From: Podaxis mareebaensis
Taxonomy: Eukaryota; Basidiomycota; Agaricomycetes; Agaricales; Agaricaceae
Direction: 5' to 3'
Assembly (NCBI GenBank): GCA_018524725.1
Contig: JAEUWP010000486.1
Coordinates: 1 to 64,000, forward strand
Length of the DNA: 64,000 bases
Shown here: positions 1 to 13,611 of the stretch, one piece after another
Layout: each line of letters starts with the position of its first letter
How positions within the stretch are numbered: position 1 is the stretch's first letter
The notes under the pieces: model-generated
What the model was told of the DNA's origin: nothing
What the model saw: only the letters and a program-made list of their open reading frames with translations
The model's database searches: none
Position numbers and translations under genes: made by a program

Positions 1-3000
1 GAGAGGCCCGATGGAGGACGATGTCGATTAATGTGAGGTGTTCGGTAGAATAGAGACCGGCATAGTGCAGGGGTGACAAATTCCCACGGCCGGGTGGTGG
101 TGGTAAAAGATCAAGAAGTGTCGAACTTTTAACGTGCTCGACCTGACACCTGAGGGCGACCGGCCTTGGCAAGGATATACTGGAGAGACTCCGATGAGAA
201 GTTCGACGGTGGCGCTAGCAGCGACTCGGGGAAGACAGAAGCTTGAGGACTGTCTATGCCTCCAGCATTCCGTCTGAGTGGAGGCCCTACCCCTGCCATT
301 ATCGTTCACTTGTATCATGTAGAGTCTCCTACACATTGTGTATTATAGCCCACAGGATGGTGTAGATACTATGTTCATGCATGATTATCACTATAAATGT
401 CGGACTTCCGGATCTAAGGTCTAGCGCCAATGTTACGGAGGGAACCAGACCCAACGAAGGCTTGGTTTCTGCTATGTTATGTCTCATAACATGTTACTGG
501 TAGGTTGTACAGATGTCACTGTCTTGCAAAGCCTGGTGTCTAATTGATTCTAGATTAGGTACGACTGGTCTCTGGGTCAATTAATGAGGACATACTGTTT
601 TCCTTGATAACCGCATTAACTGCACGATCCTCACCACGCTTCCGATAAAAAATTCCCTGGCCTTTTAACGAGTGGTGAACAGGCTATGATGAATTATCGC
701 TGGCCATAGAGGACCGAAGCTACTAACAGGACACGGGTTGGGGACGGGGTAGATTCCGGGGCCACAGTGCCCGAGCCTCTGGCACCGGATTCAACTGGCC
801 AGTGGCCTGTTGAAGATAGATAATACTGAAAGAGGGCATGAGGTCCTTGTAGTAGTTGCGCATTGTCGGATTACCTGTCCCATCTGTGATTACCCAGTAG
901 GAACCTTACATTCTGCACATACACGAAGGATTGGGATAACAATGACTAATGGAATTGGTGTTGCAATCACCATTATTAGACTAGCAGACATTTCGATATC
1001 ACTCGTCTGTAGGATCTCAGCAGCGGAGAATGGGCTGGATACATTCTGATGTGTTTAGCCCTTGTATTGGTGCGCCCATCGCTCTCTCAGTACTATTCGA
1101 GTAAGATGACGCAGATCCTTGGACCGTCTTTGGCGCTTGCACCTTAATCCCATTATTGGTATCCGACATGCACCTCTACCAATAATAGTGCTTGTTTCCT
1201 TGCACCTATATTTATCAATATGATGCCGTATCTTAGGAGTCTTATGGCAGAACTTTCGGTGCCCAGTAAGACATTGCCAACTAGAAGTCGGAAACACCCA
1301 ATCGAGGTGTAGAAACAAAACAGTTGCGAACAGACTACGACTGAGAGTCACTGCTTCCAAACTATCCAGTAGACTCAGTAACTTAATACTGGTTGTGACC
1401 AAAAGCCGCAGCTTTAGCAAGGCGTTCGGCCTTCCCGCGAAGCCGAAACCAAGGAGCATCTGAGCAAGATATTCTTCTGTTCCTTTGCCTAATTCGGATA
1501 ACGGCTGTTAAGAGTGTAAGAGTGTGGCATGACACCCATCTTCGAGCTGTGGTGTCAATCATCTGACGTACTACACTGCAAATAAGCTTTCTGTTTTTTC
1601 TGCACTCTCACCTGTGCTCCAGGCTGTAGCCCCAGGAAAATGTAAATCACTGACAACCTGACTCCGAAACTCGACAGGCCGATATGCCGTCTAGAGGCTG
1701 TCCTCCCTGGGTCCCAGCAGTTAGATACCTGACCAATTGTGTCAATCTTCACGCTCTCTATGGTCATCAAGTGGCGATACCCTCTGCTGCTCTTGAACGA
1801 TATGTATGGGAAAAGTTATGGAGTGAGGCTTGGATGACTTCCAGCTGTAAGTTGGTTGGACAGCATGATTCCGCGATTGATCAAATCCCATATGTTTATG
1901 TCGACGCCCAGCAGCGTGAGTCACCAAACTATCCTGCCTTTGGCGTTCATGTCAAGTGAGAGCCTCATGTTTGTGAACACAAGCATACGCTATTACTGAC
2001 CTCGCCCATGCATATGCTGTCGGCAATCTCTTTTGAGCGTTAAACAAATTAGGAGATGGCTGCGGCAACATCCGTGTTCTGGTAAAGCTTAGATGCGCAG
2101 CTGCGACTCCATTACTATCGTGTTTTGCATGTCGAACGTTTCAAGCACGATCTCCACTGATGTGACTACGCCTCGGCCTGTGGTATATTTTAAGCCCTCA
2201 TGCAAGAACGGACGAAGCCCAGAACCATTAAATAGCCTTGTTGTCGAACCTGGGTCTCATCAAGTCACCAATGCATTGCAATTCCATATTTCAACTCATC
2301 CTCTTCTTTTGTGGGCTCCTAGCAGTTGTTGAAGGATATCAGCAGAGGAGCTCCGATAGAAATGCTGAGCCAGTGAGTAAAGGTGAGCATCCGAATTTAA
2401 GCCTCGTCCGGTCGGTGGCAACTCACCAATGATTTAGTTCATGCAGACGCGCCCAACTCTCGATTCGTTCCTCCAGGACCCCGTTACGCGGGTGAAGGAT
2501 CCCGAAAGGCGGGTGTTTTTTGGAGAATATGAGGTTATTTTGTCACCCCTCGACTTGGGAAATATTCTTTGTACAGTATTTGACGGGCCGGAGAGATTCT
2601 CTCACTATGGTCTTTCATTTTGCGAGCTTACTTGGCCATGGCTGTGATGCTCTACCCTGAAAACAAATGTTTTCTGGGGGTGCGCCGTTACCTTATTCAC
2701 TTCCAAAGCCATCATTTCGAAATTGCAACATAGAACTTTTAACGAGATGTTGAGGTGCAATGATGTTAAGTTCGGTGGTTGCTCTGAGTATATAACGCAC
2801 AATCAAAGGTTTGGATGCATCTAGAGCCCCCATTCAACGACGCGCTCTTGTCATATATCTCTCCCGAGAGTCATACTGCTTGCGTGTATGATCACAATCT
2901 GTGCCATGGCATGCCACCTACCAGACGATACCAGAGACGATATTTTACCAATAACTGGGCCCAGACAGCAGTCCGCTGAAGGGCAGGACCCTGCCTCACT

Positions 3001-4272
3001 CTGAAGCAGGTGAGCTCTTGGGTTACTACTGTTAACTTCATACGACTTATTTCTCATGGCCAGCCACTATTAAGCTGTTTGGGATACGTTGGAGCGACTG
3101 CACCAACGTCGATACGGGACACGGAACTTGAGAACTGGAAGATTTGTTCGTCCCGATGACCTGCCATGTACAATGTTAATAGCTTCACTGTATTGATTAA
3201 GTACCGTTCCTTCACTTCCTGGTTATTTCATTTCTTTTGCAATCGGCTACGCGCACTTCATGTGCGCTTACTTGTAAGAAGTAGATCCCGGACCTGTGCA
3301 AACCTTGAGCTTACGGGCCAAAATTCCGCCGCAGTTTCCAGCCGCAACCTGGGCTTGCGTCAGATCCCTATTCCACTGCGCAACACATTAAAACCAACAT
3401 CGCCGGGCGGTGTCTGTAAACCAGTGTTCAAGCTAATCCCTGAGGCTGGGCACGGCCTGCTGAACCAATCACTTGAGGGTGCACTGCATTCTTTCATTAG
3501 TTGATTTATTATGTACCTAGGTATTGAGACACTCTTAGCATTGATGGCAGAATATCCACTCTTTCCGTATTATTATGCAGGATCGAGATCTCTTGATGGA
3601 CCTAAAGTTGGTAGCTGCAAGTCATTTTTAGTTGCACTGGATATCCTGCATCAGGTGGTGGGCCCTGCCGCTCGTAAGTGGCGTTTCGGTCTACTGATTA
3701 TTATGCGAGATTGCGCCGACAACCCGCGATGCCAGGTCCATGTTGTCTGCTGTCCGGTGGATGTGCCGTACTCGTGGCAAATTCTCTCCTTTCTTCTGCG
3801 TTCACATTTCCACCCTAACTTATTGATGACTCGAATTGGGATTTCTGGTAGCACTCCCATCTGCCAAAACGCGGGAAGTGGTGCAGTATTAATTAGATAC
3901 AACGTGTCGACAATCTCTAAGCCGAGTGATTGCAATCACTGTGAACTGTCTGCAGGGGGAGATCTCCTGGTATCACCATCATAATAATACTGCGCCTTGT
4001 ATTGAGCTACTTATGGTATAAGGCAGAATCGTGATTCTATGCGGGAGCAAGCCCACCCAAGTCATGGGGACTTGAGGAGCCCCGTGGGTCCACCTTAGCG
4101 ATACTTCTCCGAGTTCAGTGTCCATTGTCACCTGTCGCTACCCACAACAGAAGACAGCTACCAGTCCATAACTTAAATAAGCAACGCGGTGGTAATACAC
4201 GAAAGGATAGGAAGAAACTATCAAGCATAAGGGCCATTGAGAACAATTCCTCCCGTACCAGGGCCTCCGGCC
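1..4272. other. gene-poor stretch, no supported gene
   Basis: I see only short, unconnected open frames on both strands, none with a recognisable domain or with exon-intron borders that join into a longer product. Base composition does not differ obviously from the neighbours. No terminal repeats, poly(A) tract of retroelement type, tRNA or tandem array was noticed by eye. It could hold degraded genes or old transposon remains; nothing here is strong enough to name. Confidence 0.5.
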
Positions 4273-5533
4273 TCAAGCGTCGTAGTCCGGTCGCTCCTTC
4301 CTCCCTGAGTGGATGGGGCTTAAATCACTAATGCTTTCGTTGTGCATAGTCTTCGAGGCCGTAGTAGAAGTAGTAATGGTCACAGACGCAGCAACAAATC
4401 TGCTATCGTTGTCGCGGTGAACCGTTGTGTAATCCCTTGCAACTCCAAGTGACACACGGGCAATGATGATCGTAGGTGCAATCCCCTGCCACAGGTGAGT
4501 CCATTACTCAAAGTCAAGCAGCTGATTCGGCTTACCGTGATCGAGATCAACAACGCTTGAGGGTAGCCGGAGCTGAAGTCATCGCGAACGAGGAATGGAA
4601 GGTAAATGATGAGGATTATGCAATACAGGGCCGCGGATTCCACAATAATCTCCAGGACTTTCCTGTAGGGGTTTATGGTGCTAAAGCCAGTCTCTCGTGA
4701 AACGCTGATAATCCGATAGACGATCAAGAGGGTAGAAATTGTGGTGCTGCTAAGTGAAAGTATGAAGTATATCATGCTGAACTTGGCAAATTTGTTGAAC
4801 TGAGCTGTGGCGAGTCCGCTATTGGGGTCAATCTGGAATATAGCACTCATGATGCAGAACGCTGGATAATTATGAGCAAATTGACAATGGTTATCTTCTA
4901 TTGACGGGCTTACCAACTCCAGTAAGCACGAGCAGAAATGGCACAATGACAACCCTCCAGTTGCGGTTCCAGACCACCCAACACCTCCAGATCTTCGTAT
5001 ATCGTTATGCAGAGCTTTTCTTCATAACTCACAGAACGTACAGTAACAAAGTCGGCCATCAAGGTCATCAACAAGAACGAGATAACGGAGAGAGCGATGC
5101 ACCAGGTTGGTTGAGTCAGGAAGCTGTTTAAGATATCGTCGGCGGTATTCCCGTCCACCACAAATGCACGTCGGGTCACGGTCCAACGGATGGATAAATG
5201 GATCATCGCCAGGATGTAGAGCGGAATGATAATCAGGAAAGTCGATGCTGTGCGAGGAGTTCGCTTCGCCTTTTTGTGAAAGACTAACCGTATTTTTTTC
5301 AGTCCACATAAGCACTGGAGCCTTCAAAAAGCAGCACTTACGTAGCATATACATAGTAAACCAGAATATTGCCGAATATATGCCTGGATTCCGATATTCA
5401 TTAATTGACAGGTACAGAGAATGCAAGGGTGACTGTTATACTCACCATCTCCGAAACTCTCTATGAGCGTCATATTCAGAATTACATCCCTTGCCTGGAA
5501 GGAAAATTCCTGAGGCGCCGGAGAACCAGACAT
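4273..5533 (-). CDS. seven-transmembrane basidiomycete protein
   Basis: Six exons with five introns of 49-62 nt join in phase into 329 residues, starting MSGSPAPQEF at 5533 and ending at the stop at 4273. The product has about seven hydrophobic helices (roughly residues 30-44, 58-75, 104-122, 138-155, 180-200, 226-243 and 258-276). A Trp-rich loop, IWRCWVVWNRNWR, follows helix 3, and a Ser/Thr-rich cytoplasmic tail ends the protein. This layout is typical of the large, functionally unassigned families of seven-helix proteins in Agaricomycetes. A receptor-like or transport role is possible but not shown. All splice borders are GT-AG and there is no internal stop, so the gene looks intact. It stands alone between two gene-poor stretches. 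Confidence 0.8.
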
Positions 5534-8101
5534 GGTGGGTCGGGCCAGGAATTGTCTGACTGTGAGGGAGGGAAAGGTTCGATCGGGTATGCGTTCATTG
5601 ATTGAAGTTGCCTCTATTCATAAGGTTCGCAACACTTAGGTCCTTCCTTTTGTGAGTAAGGCCAACTTTGGAGCAACAATACTCAGGTCCCTGTTCAACT
5701 CCCACGTTGTGGACTAATGATGGTAGTGCAACGTTTTGGCCAGTCTCCTTGGCACAGGATGCCACCCTAGAGCCACCGCCGACATGGCCGGTTCATAATA
5801 GCTCTCAGCTGACGCCAATACAATATATTACTTGGCACACGAGAGGGGCTGCGGAATTAAATGGATAGCCTGAGTCGGAAACTTCACCGACCTCCAGAGT
5901 CTAACGAACGTGATAATTATCGCGGCGAGCAACGAAGGTCTGGGCATCAACCATCAGTACCATTTTGGTTCATTGTCAAACACTTCGAAATGCGAATTTA
6001 ATCTCGTCCGCATGTGCTATTCTTAGACCATATAATGTCGGCTTCTCGAGGGCGCCGCCCAAAGTCATTAACCACTGTAGGCTAAAGGAATGATGATCCT
6101 GTTCCATCAGTCAAATACTTCTGCATCGCACAATGCCACACTTTACTGTAAGCGAGTCGCGCAACGTACTGTATACGATTACACGAACCGTCCGTTAAGG
6201 TATGTCGATCGTGCAACTCCTATCACTGATTTTGCACCTTTCAGATCCTTCCCAAATTCTCGCATCGTTGGGATTTCTCCTTGGTGTTCCTTCATGATAG
6301 AATATTATATTCACTGGCTTGCTGTGCTGTCTCCGCTTTCACCGTGGTATGCTATTTCAGCTGGGTTCTCGGCGAGAACTCAGGCGGGTTGGAGAAATTG
6401 GGGCCCATACTCGGCCTACACAGATTAGTGATCCCATTTAAAGTTGGCTGTAGGTTACCACGGACCAGTTCGCAGTTGCAATTTACCGGTTCAAAGGAGG
6501 AAATGCCGGTCCGTCAGTTAAGATTCGTAGGTGTTGTGTACACTGTCATGTGCAAGGGGTAGAGGGTAGATGATGGACGACAGTATCTCTGACGAGTGTG
6601 ACCTTGGACGTGGTTGTGCAACTATTACCATGTCTCCTGCCCCTACCTTTCCAAAGTGACTGTTCAAGTTCCTTCATATACCAAGGCTTCGGGAAGTGTG
6701 ATACTATGGAACTGAAAAGTTTGGCAACACCTAATCAGAAGTCTGCCATCCCCGTGTTTCGACCTACTCCCACTCTATATCCGGAACCGTTACCCGAGTG
6801 GAGACGAGATTGCGGCTAATATTTTCCGGCAGCACTGGATAGAGTCACAATCTTCTATTTGGACTGCGGACGTTGCTTTCGACTTCGAATGTTTCTATAT
6901 GTAATAGGCTCGTTTCTTCGCTACTTTCACCTACCTTACTGTCTATCTCGTTACAAACTGTGGAGCCCGATGGAAAAGAAATGGACACTGTTGTTACGAT
7001 GCAGTTTATGCTCGTCCTCGCCAACTCACGGCCGAGGTCTACCGCTTCTCTTTCTCAGGTTACGCACAGCCCAACATGTTCGATCACGTGATCCGTAGCA
7101 ACACTTTCCTAATCTGCTTACGGGAGCTTATACCTATGCTTAATCCCGAAGTCGCCCTAGGACTTGACTATTTTTTACTTCCATTTCCAAAGCTCCAAGC
7201 CATCAAGGGGTTGAGCCTCCGCCTTTGGCTGGCGGTCTGAATGGGCTGGTTTGGACAAGCATTGGTATTTTGTACCGCACTCGCTCAAAGTTGCGACCTC
7301 CCAGAAATCTACATGTCCTCTTATCTATATCAGGTGTTCATGCACGGGTTGCCCTCAGCGGAATCTCAGCGGATGAGGAAAGATCCAAAATCGCACTGAC
7401 GCGTTTGCAGAGCCATGCCGTGTCGGTAGTCGATTGGTGGGATATACGTCATACCTCCAGGTGATACAGTCTCTGCTGGGTACCCCGTTAGGACCTGAAA
7501 TGTAGTCCTTTCCCTCTCTGGAGCCTGCTTGGAGCCAATACCGTTTCGGGGCCGCAGTCCAGAACAGCCTGGGTAGTATTGCCCGAGAACCGCCACGTTT
7601 GCAGGCTCCTTGATACCCCACCGCTCAACTGGTCATGTTCATGCCGTTCGGCCACTAGTCCGTTCAAGAAACGGCCCTAAAGCTCAGTGCCCCATTCTCC
7701 GCCAAGAGCGCTCCTGTGGACCTGAAGAAGGTCTCCCCGGCCTGCATTGTCGGCTTGCACTGCACCCTGTCAAGGAAAAAGGAAGTTCCTGGCCTCCTTA
7801 TTGCAGCTGTTGGAGACGTTTGTGAGGTTTCCCTTCCTGTCTTTCTTGAATCTATCCATTCCACGTGATTAGGGAGTCCATCGAACTCGAGCCTGGTTGG
7901 TTGGTTGAGGCTTCAAGCTGTTGTCCAAGTCGCTATACGACGGTTAGGGTTAGATCGTTGCCTAAGCAAATCCTGTTCAAAAGACTATGAAAACAAAAAT
8001 AGAAAACTCTACACTACATCTTCACAGTCAAGGATGACTTCTAGCATCCGCAATATCCAGCCCCAAAGTTGCAACAAGCGAATAAAATACATAGACACTC
8101 C
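5534..8101. other. intergenic stretch without supported gene
   Basis: Several frames of 60-120 codons occur on both strands (for example 6090-6428 and 6598-6819 on the plus strand), but I could not connect them by splice sites into a product with a recognisable family. The last part is the 3' flank of the minus-strand gene that ends at 8102. Confidence 0.4.
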
Positions 8102-10179
8102 TTATAACCCTTTCTTCCCTACCCTCACACTTCCACGGACAGGTAGCCCTGTCAACTCCAATGTTGCACCTCTTCCACCATTCCTTCCACCCTTTCTACC
8201 ACGTCTACCAGTGGAAGGACTATCAGGATCAAGCGGAAGCCCATCCACCTCGGCTGACACAGCTGCGTAACCTTGTATGCCAGCTAGTGCGCCTCCAGTG
8301 CCGAAAATGACCTTTCCGACGAAATTGCTAAACTCTTTCTGCCTCCCAGGCAACACTTGAAGGGGTACATCGACGACTTTGGCCGAGACAGCATATACGG
8401 CTCCCGCCTCTCTCTCGCCATCATCGTCGCCATTACCATCCTCGTCACCACCACTAATGTCACTCCTCTCCATGCTCTCCAGTCGTACACTCGTTGAGGG
8501 CAACCAATCATCCGGCCTAATATGCCCAAATGCACGTTCGGGTAGCGGATCAGGTAAACCCGGCATCTCAGGCGGCGTCCTCTTCCTCTCTACGCCTTCT
8601 AACCACTTCTCGGATCCCACTTCCTGGGGCGGTTCATGTCCAACGATCGACGGTACCTCCCCATCAAACACTAGCACGTCTGGAAACACTCTAAACACAT
8701 CCACACCAACATCGATACCCCTTGGTAACACGACCTTCGCAAACACGATCCCACTTGCAAGAAAAGTCGTACCCGATGCTCGAATTTTCATGTCTTTTAT
8801 CGTCACATTCCGCAACAGCTGCGGGCGTTCGGATGGTGCTGGAAATTCTGCTGGTATTTCGATGCCTGGGCCCTCTGAAGGATCTAAGGGGAAGAGAGGG
8901 GTGGATATAAGTATTCGATTGGGTTCGGCATTCAAGTAACGGCTGAGGAATGTTGAGAGGAGAGGGAAGGATGATTTGGGTAGTGCAGGGACTGTCCCAG
9001 ATAGGTGGAGGGTGACGTTCGGGTGCGTGGACTCGAAGGGATGGGTGATGACGTTTGCAACATGCACGCGAGATTCGGTGCCATTTGGTAATGAAACAGT
9101 GAATGGGAGTGAGGGCATTGTGAAATGGATGTCATCAGGGAGTGGGTTAATGATATCCGCTTCGGCATAGAGGGTTAGGTTGTGTTGACTTGAAACACGA
9201 AAAGCCTTGAGGGTAAGGAAATCGGAAACAGAGGGGAACGGGGTATGTTTGCCAGGTTGCGGCAGGCCTGGTAGAGAAGGGACTACAGAGCCAACTCAGT
9301 AATTATTTAAAAAGTCAAACATAGAAAATACCCACTCTTCAGCCGAATAGATGTCTGTACATTCGTCATCTTCCCATGAAACTTTGCCTTCCAGCTCCCT
9401 CCGTTTCTACCACCCTTGACCAACACTTCTCTCACATTCGCACTAACATCGAGCGTCCCATGTTTCCAACTCTCAGTCATGAACTTCGCTAACACCGTCG
9501 CATTCCTTGTTGGCCTGACAAACACCTCTGTCACTACAGGGGTCAACCACCCATTTGATCTCCTCGGTGGATCAACCGTCAAAGGAACCTCTATCGGCGG
9601 CAGCATTGTCTCAAGCAGCGTCAACGTGCTGTCGTACTCCGGTGCGACATGTACCGTGCCTAACTCGACGGTGACAGCATCCAGCCTCTGGATGCTCCAC
9701 CGCCCAATGGCCTTCCACACAGCCTCAAGCAGCCCCTCCCCCTCTCCTACTCGTGGATGGTTCACACCAATAGCATCTCCGGCGTCGAATCCCATTCGAC
9801 CTGAGACGTTGAGCCATAGGCCGCCGTTGTCAGTAGTGTTGAGAATGTCCACGTGGAAGGGGCCGCTCAGGACCACATCTCTGTTAAGGATTCGCTCTGG
9901 CGAAAGGTGTGCAGCCCTTGCAGCGTATGACCAAGCGAGAATCGCAACAATTACTGCAATTACGATGCAGGCAGATAGTGAGAGGAGGAATACCGTAGTC
10001 AGCAATGAACGTAGGCGACGTCGGGATGAAGGTGGAGCCGTATAGAGCGAGATGTCCCTCGACGTCGAGCCATAAGTCCTATCTTGTAGCAGGGGTGTAC
10101 GTTCTGTCGGATTGTCGGCTCGACGTTTCCCTTTGTCGACTGTTGGTGGTGTCGGAAGGTCAGAATCGTCCAGAGGCAT
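8102..10179 (-). CDS. vacuolar membrane protein, DUF3712 / Tag1-like
   Basis: Two exons separated by one short intron (9335-9283, or with an alternative acceptor to 9268) give about 674 residues. The start is the ATG at 10179; the open frame reaches six bases further only through a TTG. The N-terminal cytoplasmic part carries an acidic dileucine signal, ERTPLL, at residues 26-31, of the type that sends membrane proteins to the vacuole through AP-3. One transmembrane helix follows at about residues 59-83, and the rest is a large lumenal part with many N-glycosylation sequons and LEA/DUF3712-like beta-rich segments. This is the layout of yeast Tag1 (YLR173W), reported to help terminate autophagy during long starvation. 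The homology is my inference from layout and domain type. The protein ends in a Gly/Arg-rich stretch before the last strand. It lies tail to tail with nothing obvious. Confidence 0.75.
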
Positions 10180-10226
10180 GAGCAATGGTGGTGGTTACAG
10201 TGCAAGGTCACATTAAGTTAACTAAA

Positions 10227-12350
10227 TTAGATCAATAGATAAACAAGGAAACTCAGAACAACGCTGAACAGTCCGTAATAGTCCATCATCCTTCCCGAAC
10301 ACGCGCCATTGTCCCTCGTCGCAGAGAACGGCTGGTTATCAGATTTATCATCACTCTCATCTCCAGAGGAATCTGAGGAAGTAGGAGCAGAGTTACTAGC
10401 ACTAACAGTCAATCCCTCCTTTTCCGCGAAGGGCTGATTCCACAAGTAATACGCCTCTTGGGCGAACTTCGGTTCTGCCTGTTTCAAAAATGTTAAGTAT
10501 TTACCGTCTGGGTCGCCGTAAATTGAAGCCACTGCGGCAATGTTGGGGTATAGCTCGGCTGCGTAGTTGTCTTCCTTGCTTGCACTTGCAGAGATCGTCA
10601 TGGCAAAGTCGAGTGCGTCCTTGATTGTGGCACCTTCATTCGTCGTCTTATTCCAAACTGGGTCGTTTCTGTCTGCGTACTGGGATAGACGAGCGTTAGT
10701 CTGTCTTTGATGGTTAGTCAAGATGTGGAATGTGAGTTTGATTGACGCACAATCATAGCAGCTAGGTTGTATGCGCGGTAATGGTAGGGTCGAGTTCGGG
10801 CAGCCTCCAAAGGCTAATAGTACAACGTTCAGCCTGGCGAAGGATTCAACATCGAGAGGCCCACCTGCTCTCCGCCCTTGACAATCTGTGACATGTACAA
10901 AGTCCTGAAATATGTATCCGTCACATTCTTTGCCCCTGGGAAATCGCCAAGGAGGATCTTGAGCGCGGCAAGCTGGTTGTAATAGAAGGTTCCATGGTTA
11001 CTGCAATGGACCAACGTCAACATTTTTCCAAAGAAATATGATCACATTTTGACCCACTTGGCCGAAAGCGCCTCCTCGATGGCAATACCGGCAGTTTCCA
11101 ACCACTGAGCATATTCCCTGACCCAGTTGTTCATATTGGCGTCCATCTCAGTCGTCCATGCGGTGCTGTTGCTTTTGCGGAGGATGAGGATACCAGACAC
11201 AATTTTGGTCATACCCTTCAAGTCCCTAGAAACGTATAAACATGAGCATAACCATCGTCAAAGGACGAATGCGGGATAGTCAATGAAACAGAACTTACAG
11301 CACACCAGTATGTGTCCCACCCTTATTATTTGGACCGCGTTGTACCTGGCTATAATTGAGGTTGGGGTTCATGCGTGTTTCCGGATCAAGAAACCATATC
11401 CGAACGAAATTCGCTGCAATACAATAACTATCATCAGCAATCCAGTCTCCAATGACAAAGACGACATATCATATCGTGGAGAAGAGGAAGTAAGGAACAC
11501 CCATAGGGCTTCTTGTGCTTCTCATGCACAATGCCATCACGTCTCGACCCCTCGGGCCATCATACATCGTGCATCACGAATCACAGAAGTTTTCCCCAGA
11601 CATAATACGCAATGCCACGCAAAAATAGCACACATTCGATATCATCGCAAACTTTACGCAATAAACTCACCTGCGGATTCCGCGAAAGCGGGCGATCGGG
11701 TTATGCTCCAGGCCATTGCATTATATAGAACGGCATCGGAAAGCGACTGGAAATTGCCCACATCGTTTATGAGGCGTGCGTCCGGGTTAAACAGCCCGTC
11801 TCGGGACTTATACGGACATGTGGTCCAAACTGATGGTTAAGAATGATTATGAGAGATACGAAGCCGTGCCAGAATAGATGTAAAACGCACTTTGCTCCTG
11901 CGCGAGTTCGGTTGTGTTGCCTACGCCGGAACAGTCGGGCCACCAACTGCACACGTAGACACGCGCAATGTTAGCGCCAGAGCTAGACGGACCTAATGCG
12001 CACTAGCCACTCACTATGGTGCCCAACTTAAATAGTCATGTTTATCGCCAGAAGGGGCCGCGAACGGTTTGCTTGTTACGGCTAAATGACAGATGGCTTA
12101 GACGACCACCACGTATGACAGCAAAGAGACGCGCACACCATGGCCCACCAACCACACTCTCCTTTGCCCAATCCGCGATAGTACTCTGCGCCGCAAGCGT
12201 GTGTTGACCAAAGTCGCCCTTGACGATGTAATCCGGATCTACGAAATCATTTGCGTAGCTCACAAGCGCTTGCACGACGCTTGTCGACACTAGCAGGACG
12301 AAGGAAAGTAATGGAAGGGATGGTCGTTGAGGAGGGAATGTAGAAAGCAT
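10227..12350 (-). CDS. secreted/GPI-anchored alginate lyase-domain protein
   Basis: Nine exons (12350-12137, 12081-12015, 11946-11891, 11829-11671, 11413-11299, 11225-11058, 11000-10865, 10813-10751, 10700-10227) join in phase into 483 residues. A signal peptide (LPLLSFVLLVSTSVVQA) is followed by the alginate_lyase fold of the chondroitin AC/alginate lyase superfamily. Visible family motifs are SGDKHDYLSWAPYWWPDC, the NNHGTFY motif that holds the usual catalytic Asn/His pair, and RTRPYHYRAYNLAAMI. These enzymes cleave uronate-containing polysaccharides by beta-elimination; the substrate in basidiomycetes is unsettled. The C-terminus is acidic and Ser-rich, then NGACSGR and a hydrophobic tail, which suggests a GPI anchor at the cell surface. 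Introns are 50-73 nt except the fourth, which is 257 nt. The frame is intact. Confidence 0.9.
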
Positions 12351-13611
12351 GGCTCAATGAGGTGCCGAGGAGGTGCCTGGGTAGGAAATGTAAGGGGGTA
12401 TATTAGTCCTTGGTAGAGGAGTAGGGGTTACAGGAACGAAAAGGGGAGGGAAAATGGTGTAGAGGTTATAGGAATGAAAGGAGGAAAGAAATAGCTGGGA
12501 ATGGTTCGGCACAAGAGAAAACAGGAGTGTAATGAGCGGAAACGTTGGTCAAACTTGACAACTTGAAGTTTATGTTGCGATAATTAAGGGAGAGAGGGAA
12601 AGTTCAGACCAGAATAACTTCCTCCCCTTTTCAACGTGCTATCCCTGACAGAAAAACGCAAGAAAACGCGGGCAGCAACGCCCGTAGTAGTCCCATCATA
12701 AACTACGACATCATATGCCGAGCTATCGCCAGGAATGCATGCAAAGGTCCCGATATGGCCGAAACAAAACGACGCGAGGGATTCCAAGTTGGAATCTCCA
12801 ACTTTTCTACATTTAAATTGCCTAAATATAGCGGTTTGATCCGTTTCATAAGGATTATAGGATTGCCTTTTCTAGTGATTGTCTCGCCGAAGGTCAGCGT
12901 GTCACTAGAAACGCGAACCTGAACGTCAAGGTCTTCTGAGACCGGTCTTAGTTTATTGTTATTGCTACGAGTGGGTGAACGAACCAAGCTTTGTAGGGGA
13001 TAGATGTCTAGCGTTTTAAATGAGATTGTGCTTTAAGACAGTCCCTTCCTGAACGCAAAGGCCGGTGCTAGCACTAACTCCGTCTAAATTCTGACTCTCG
13101 ATAGAGTTGCGGAGGATAAGAACGATCCTACTTAGTTGCAGCAAATTGGGTCCACTTGGAACGGTCGTGCCGAGGTATGGCTCAGATGAGTGGTGCTGTT
13201 TAATTACATATTCATCCCTCCCGCTTCATTGCCACATGCTCGCGCGGGAGGGCATGAGGGGCATGTCGTTATCGTTGGCCCCCCGTGCCTATCTGTGCCT
13301 GTGTTGCAGGACTATCCCCATCGTTAATGTTCCGCGGTCTTCGTTCTTAGATGGACTGGGTATCGGTTCCTGTGACAAGGTTTATGCACCACAAGGAAAA
13401 TATGATTATCGATGTCTGTCGGTGATAGTAAGTCCCTAGCGATCCTAGTTTGACAAGATAGTCTGTATACTAATAACTCTGCATCCCAATAGCTTGGCAA
13501 AATCCCAGCATCTACGGGTATCACAACAAAATTAACCTTATACACACAAGGTCTAGGGTTCTGACCACACAATCACCACACCTGGGAGAGAGGACAATTC
13601 GTCCTCGCACC
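12351..13611. other. intergenic stretch between two minus-strand genes
   Basis: This contains the upstream region of the alginate lyase-domain gene (purine-rich on the plus strand near 12360-12500, so pyrimidine-rich in its sense direction) and the 3' flank of the GH5 gene. Open frames here are short, some start only at TTG, and none has a recognisable domain. Confidence 0.5.

Noticed and set aside
8379..8939. 186-codon open frame on the plus strand
   Set aside because: Antisense to the Tag1-like gene, whose minus-strand frame has signal, helix and domain structure; the plus-strand product is Ser/Pro-rich shadow.
9416..10045. 209-codon open frame on the plus strand
   Set aside because: Antisense shadow of exon 1 of the same Tag1-like gene.
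11283..11840. 185-codon open frame on the plus strand
   Set aside because: It crosses three introns and several exons of the alginate lyase-domain gene on the opposite strand and shows no domain.
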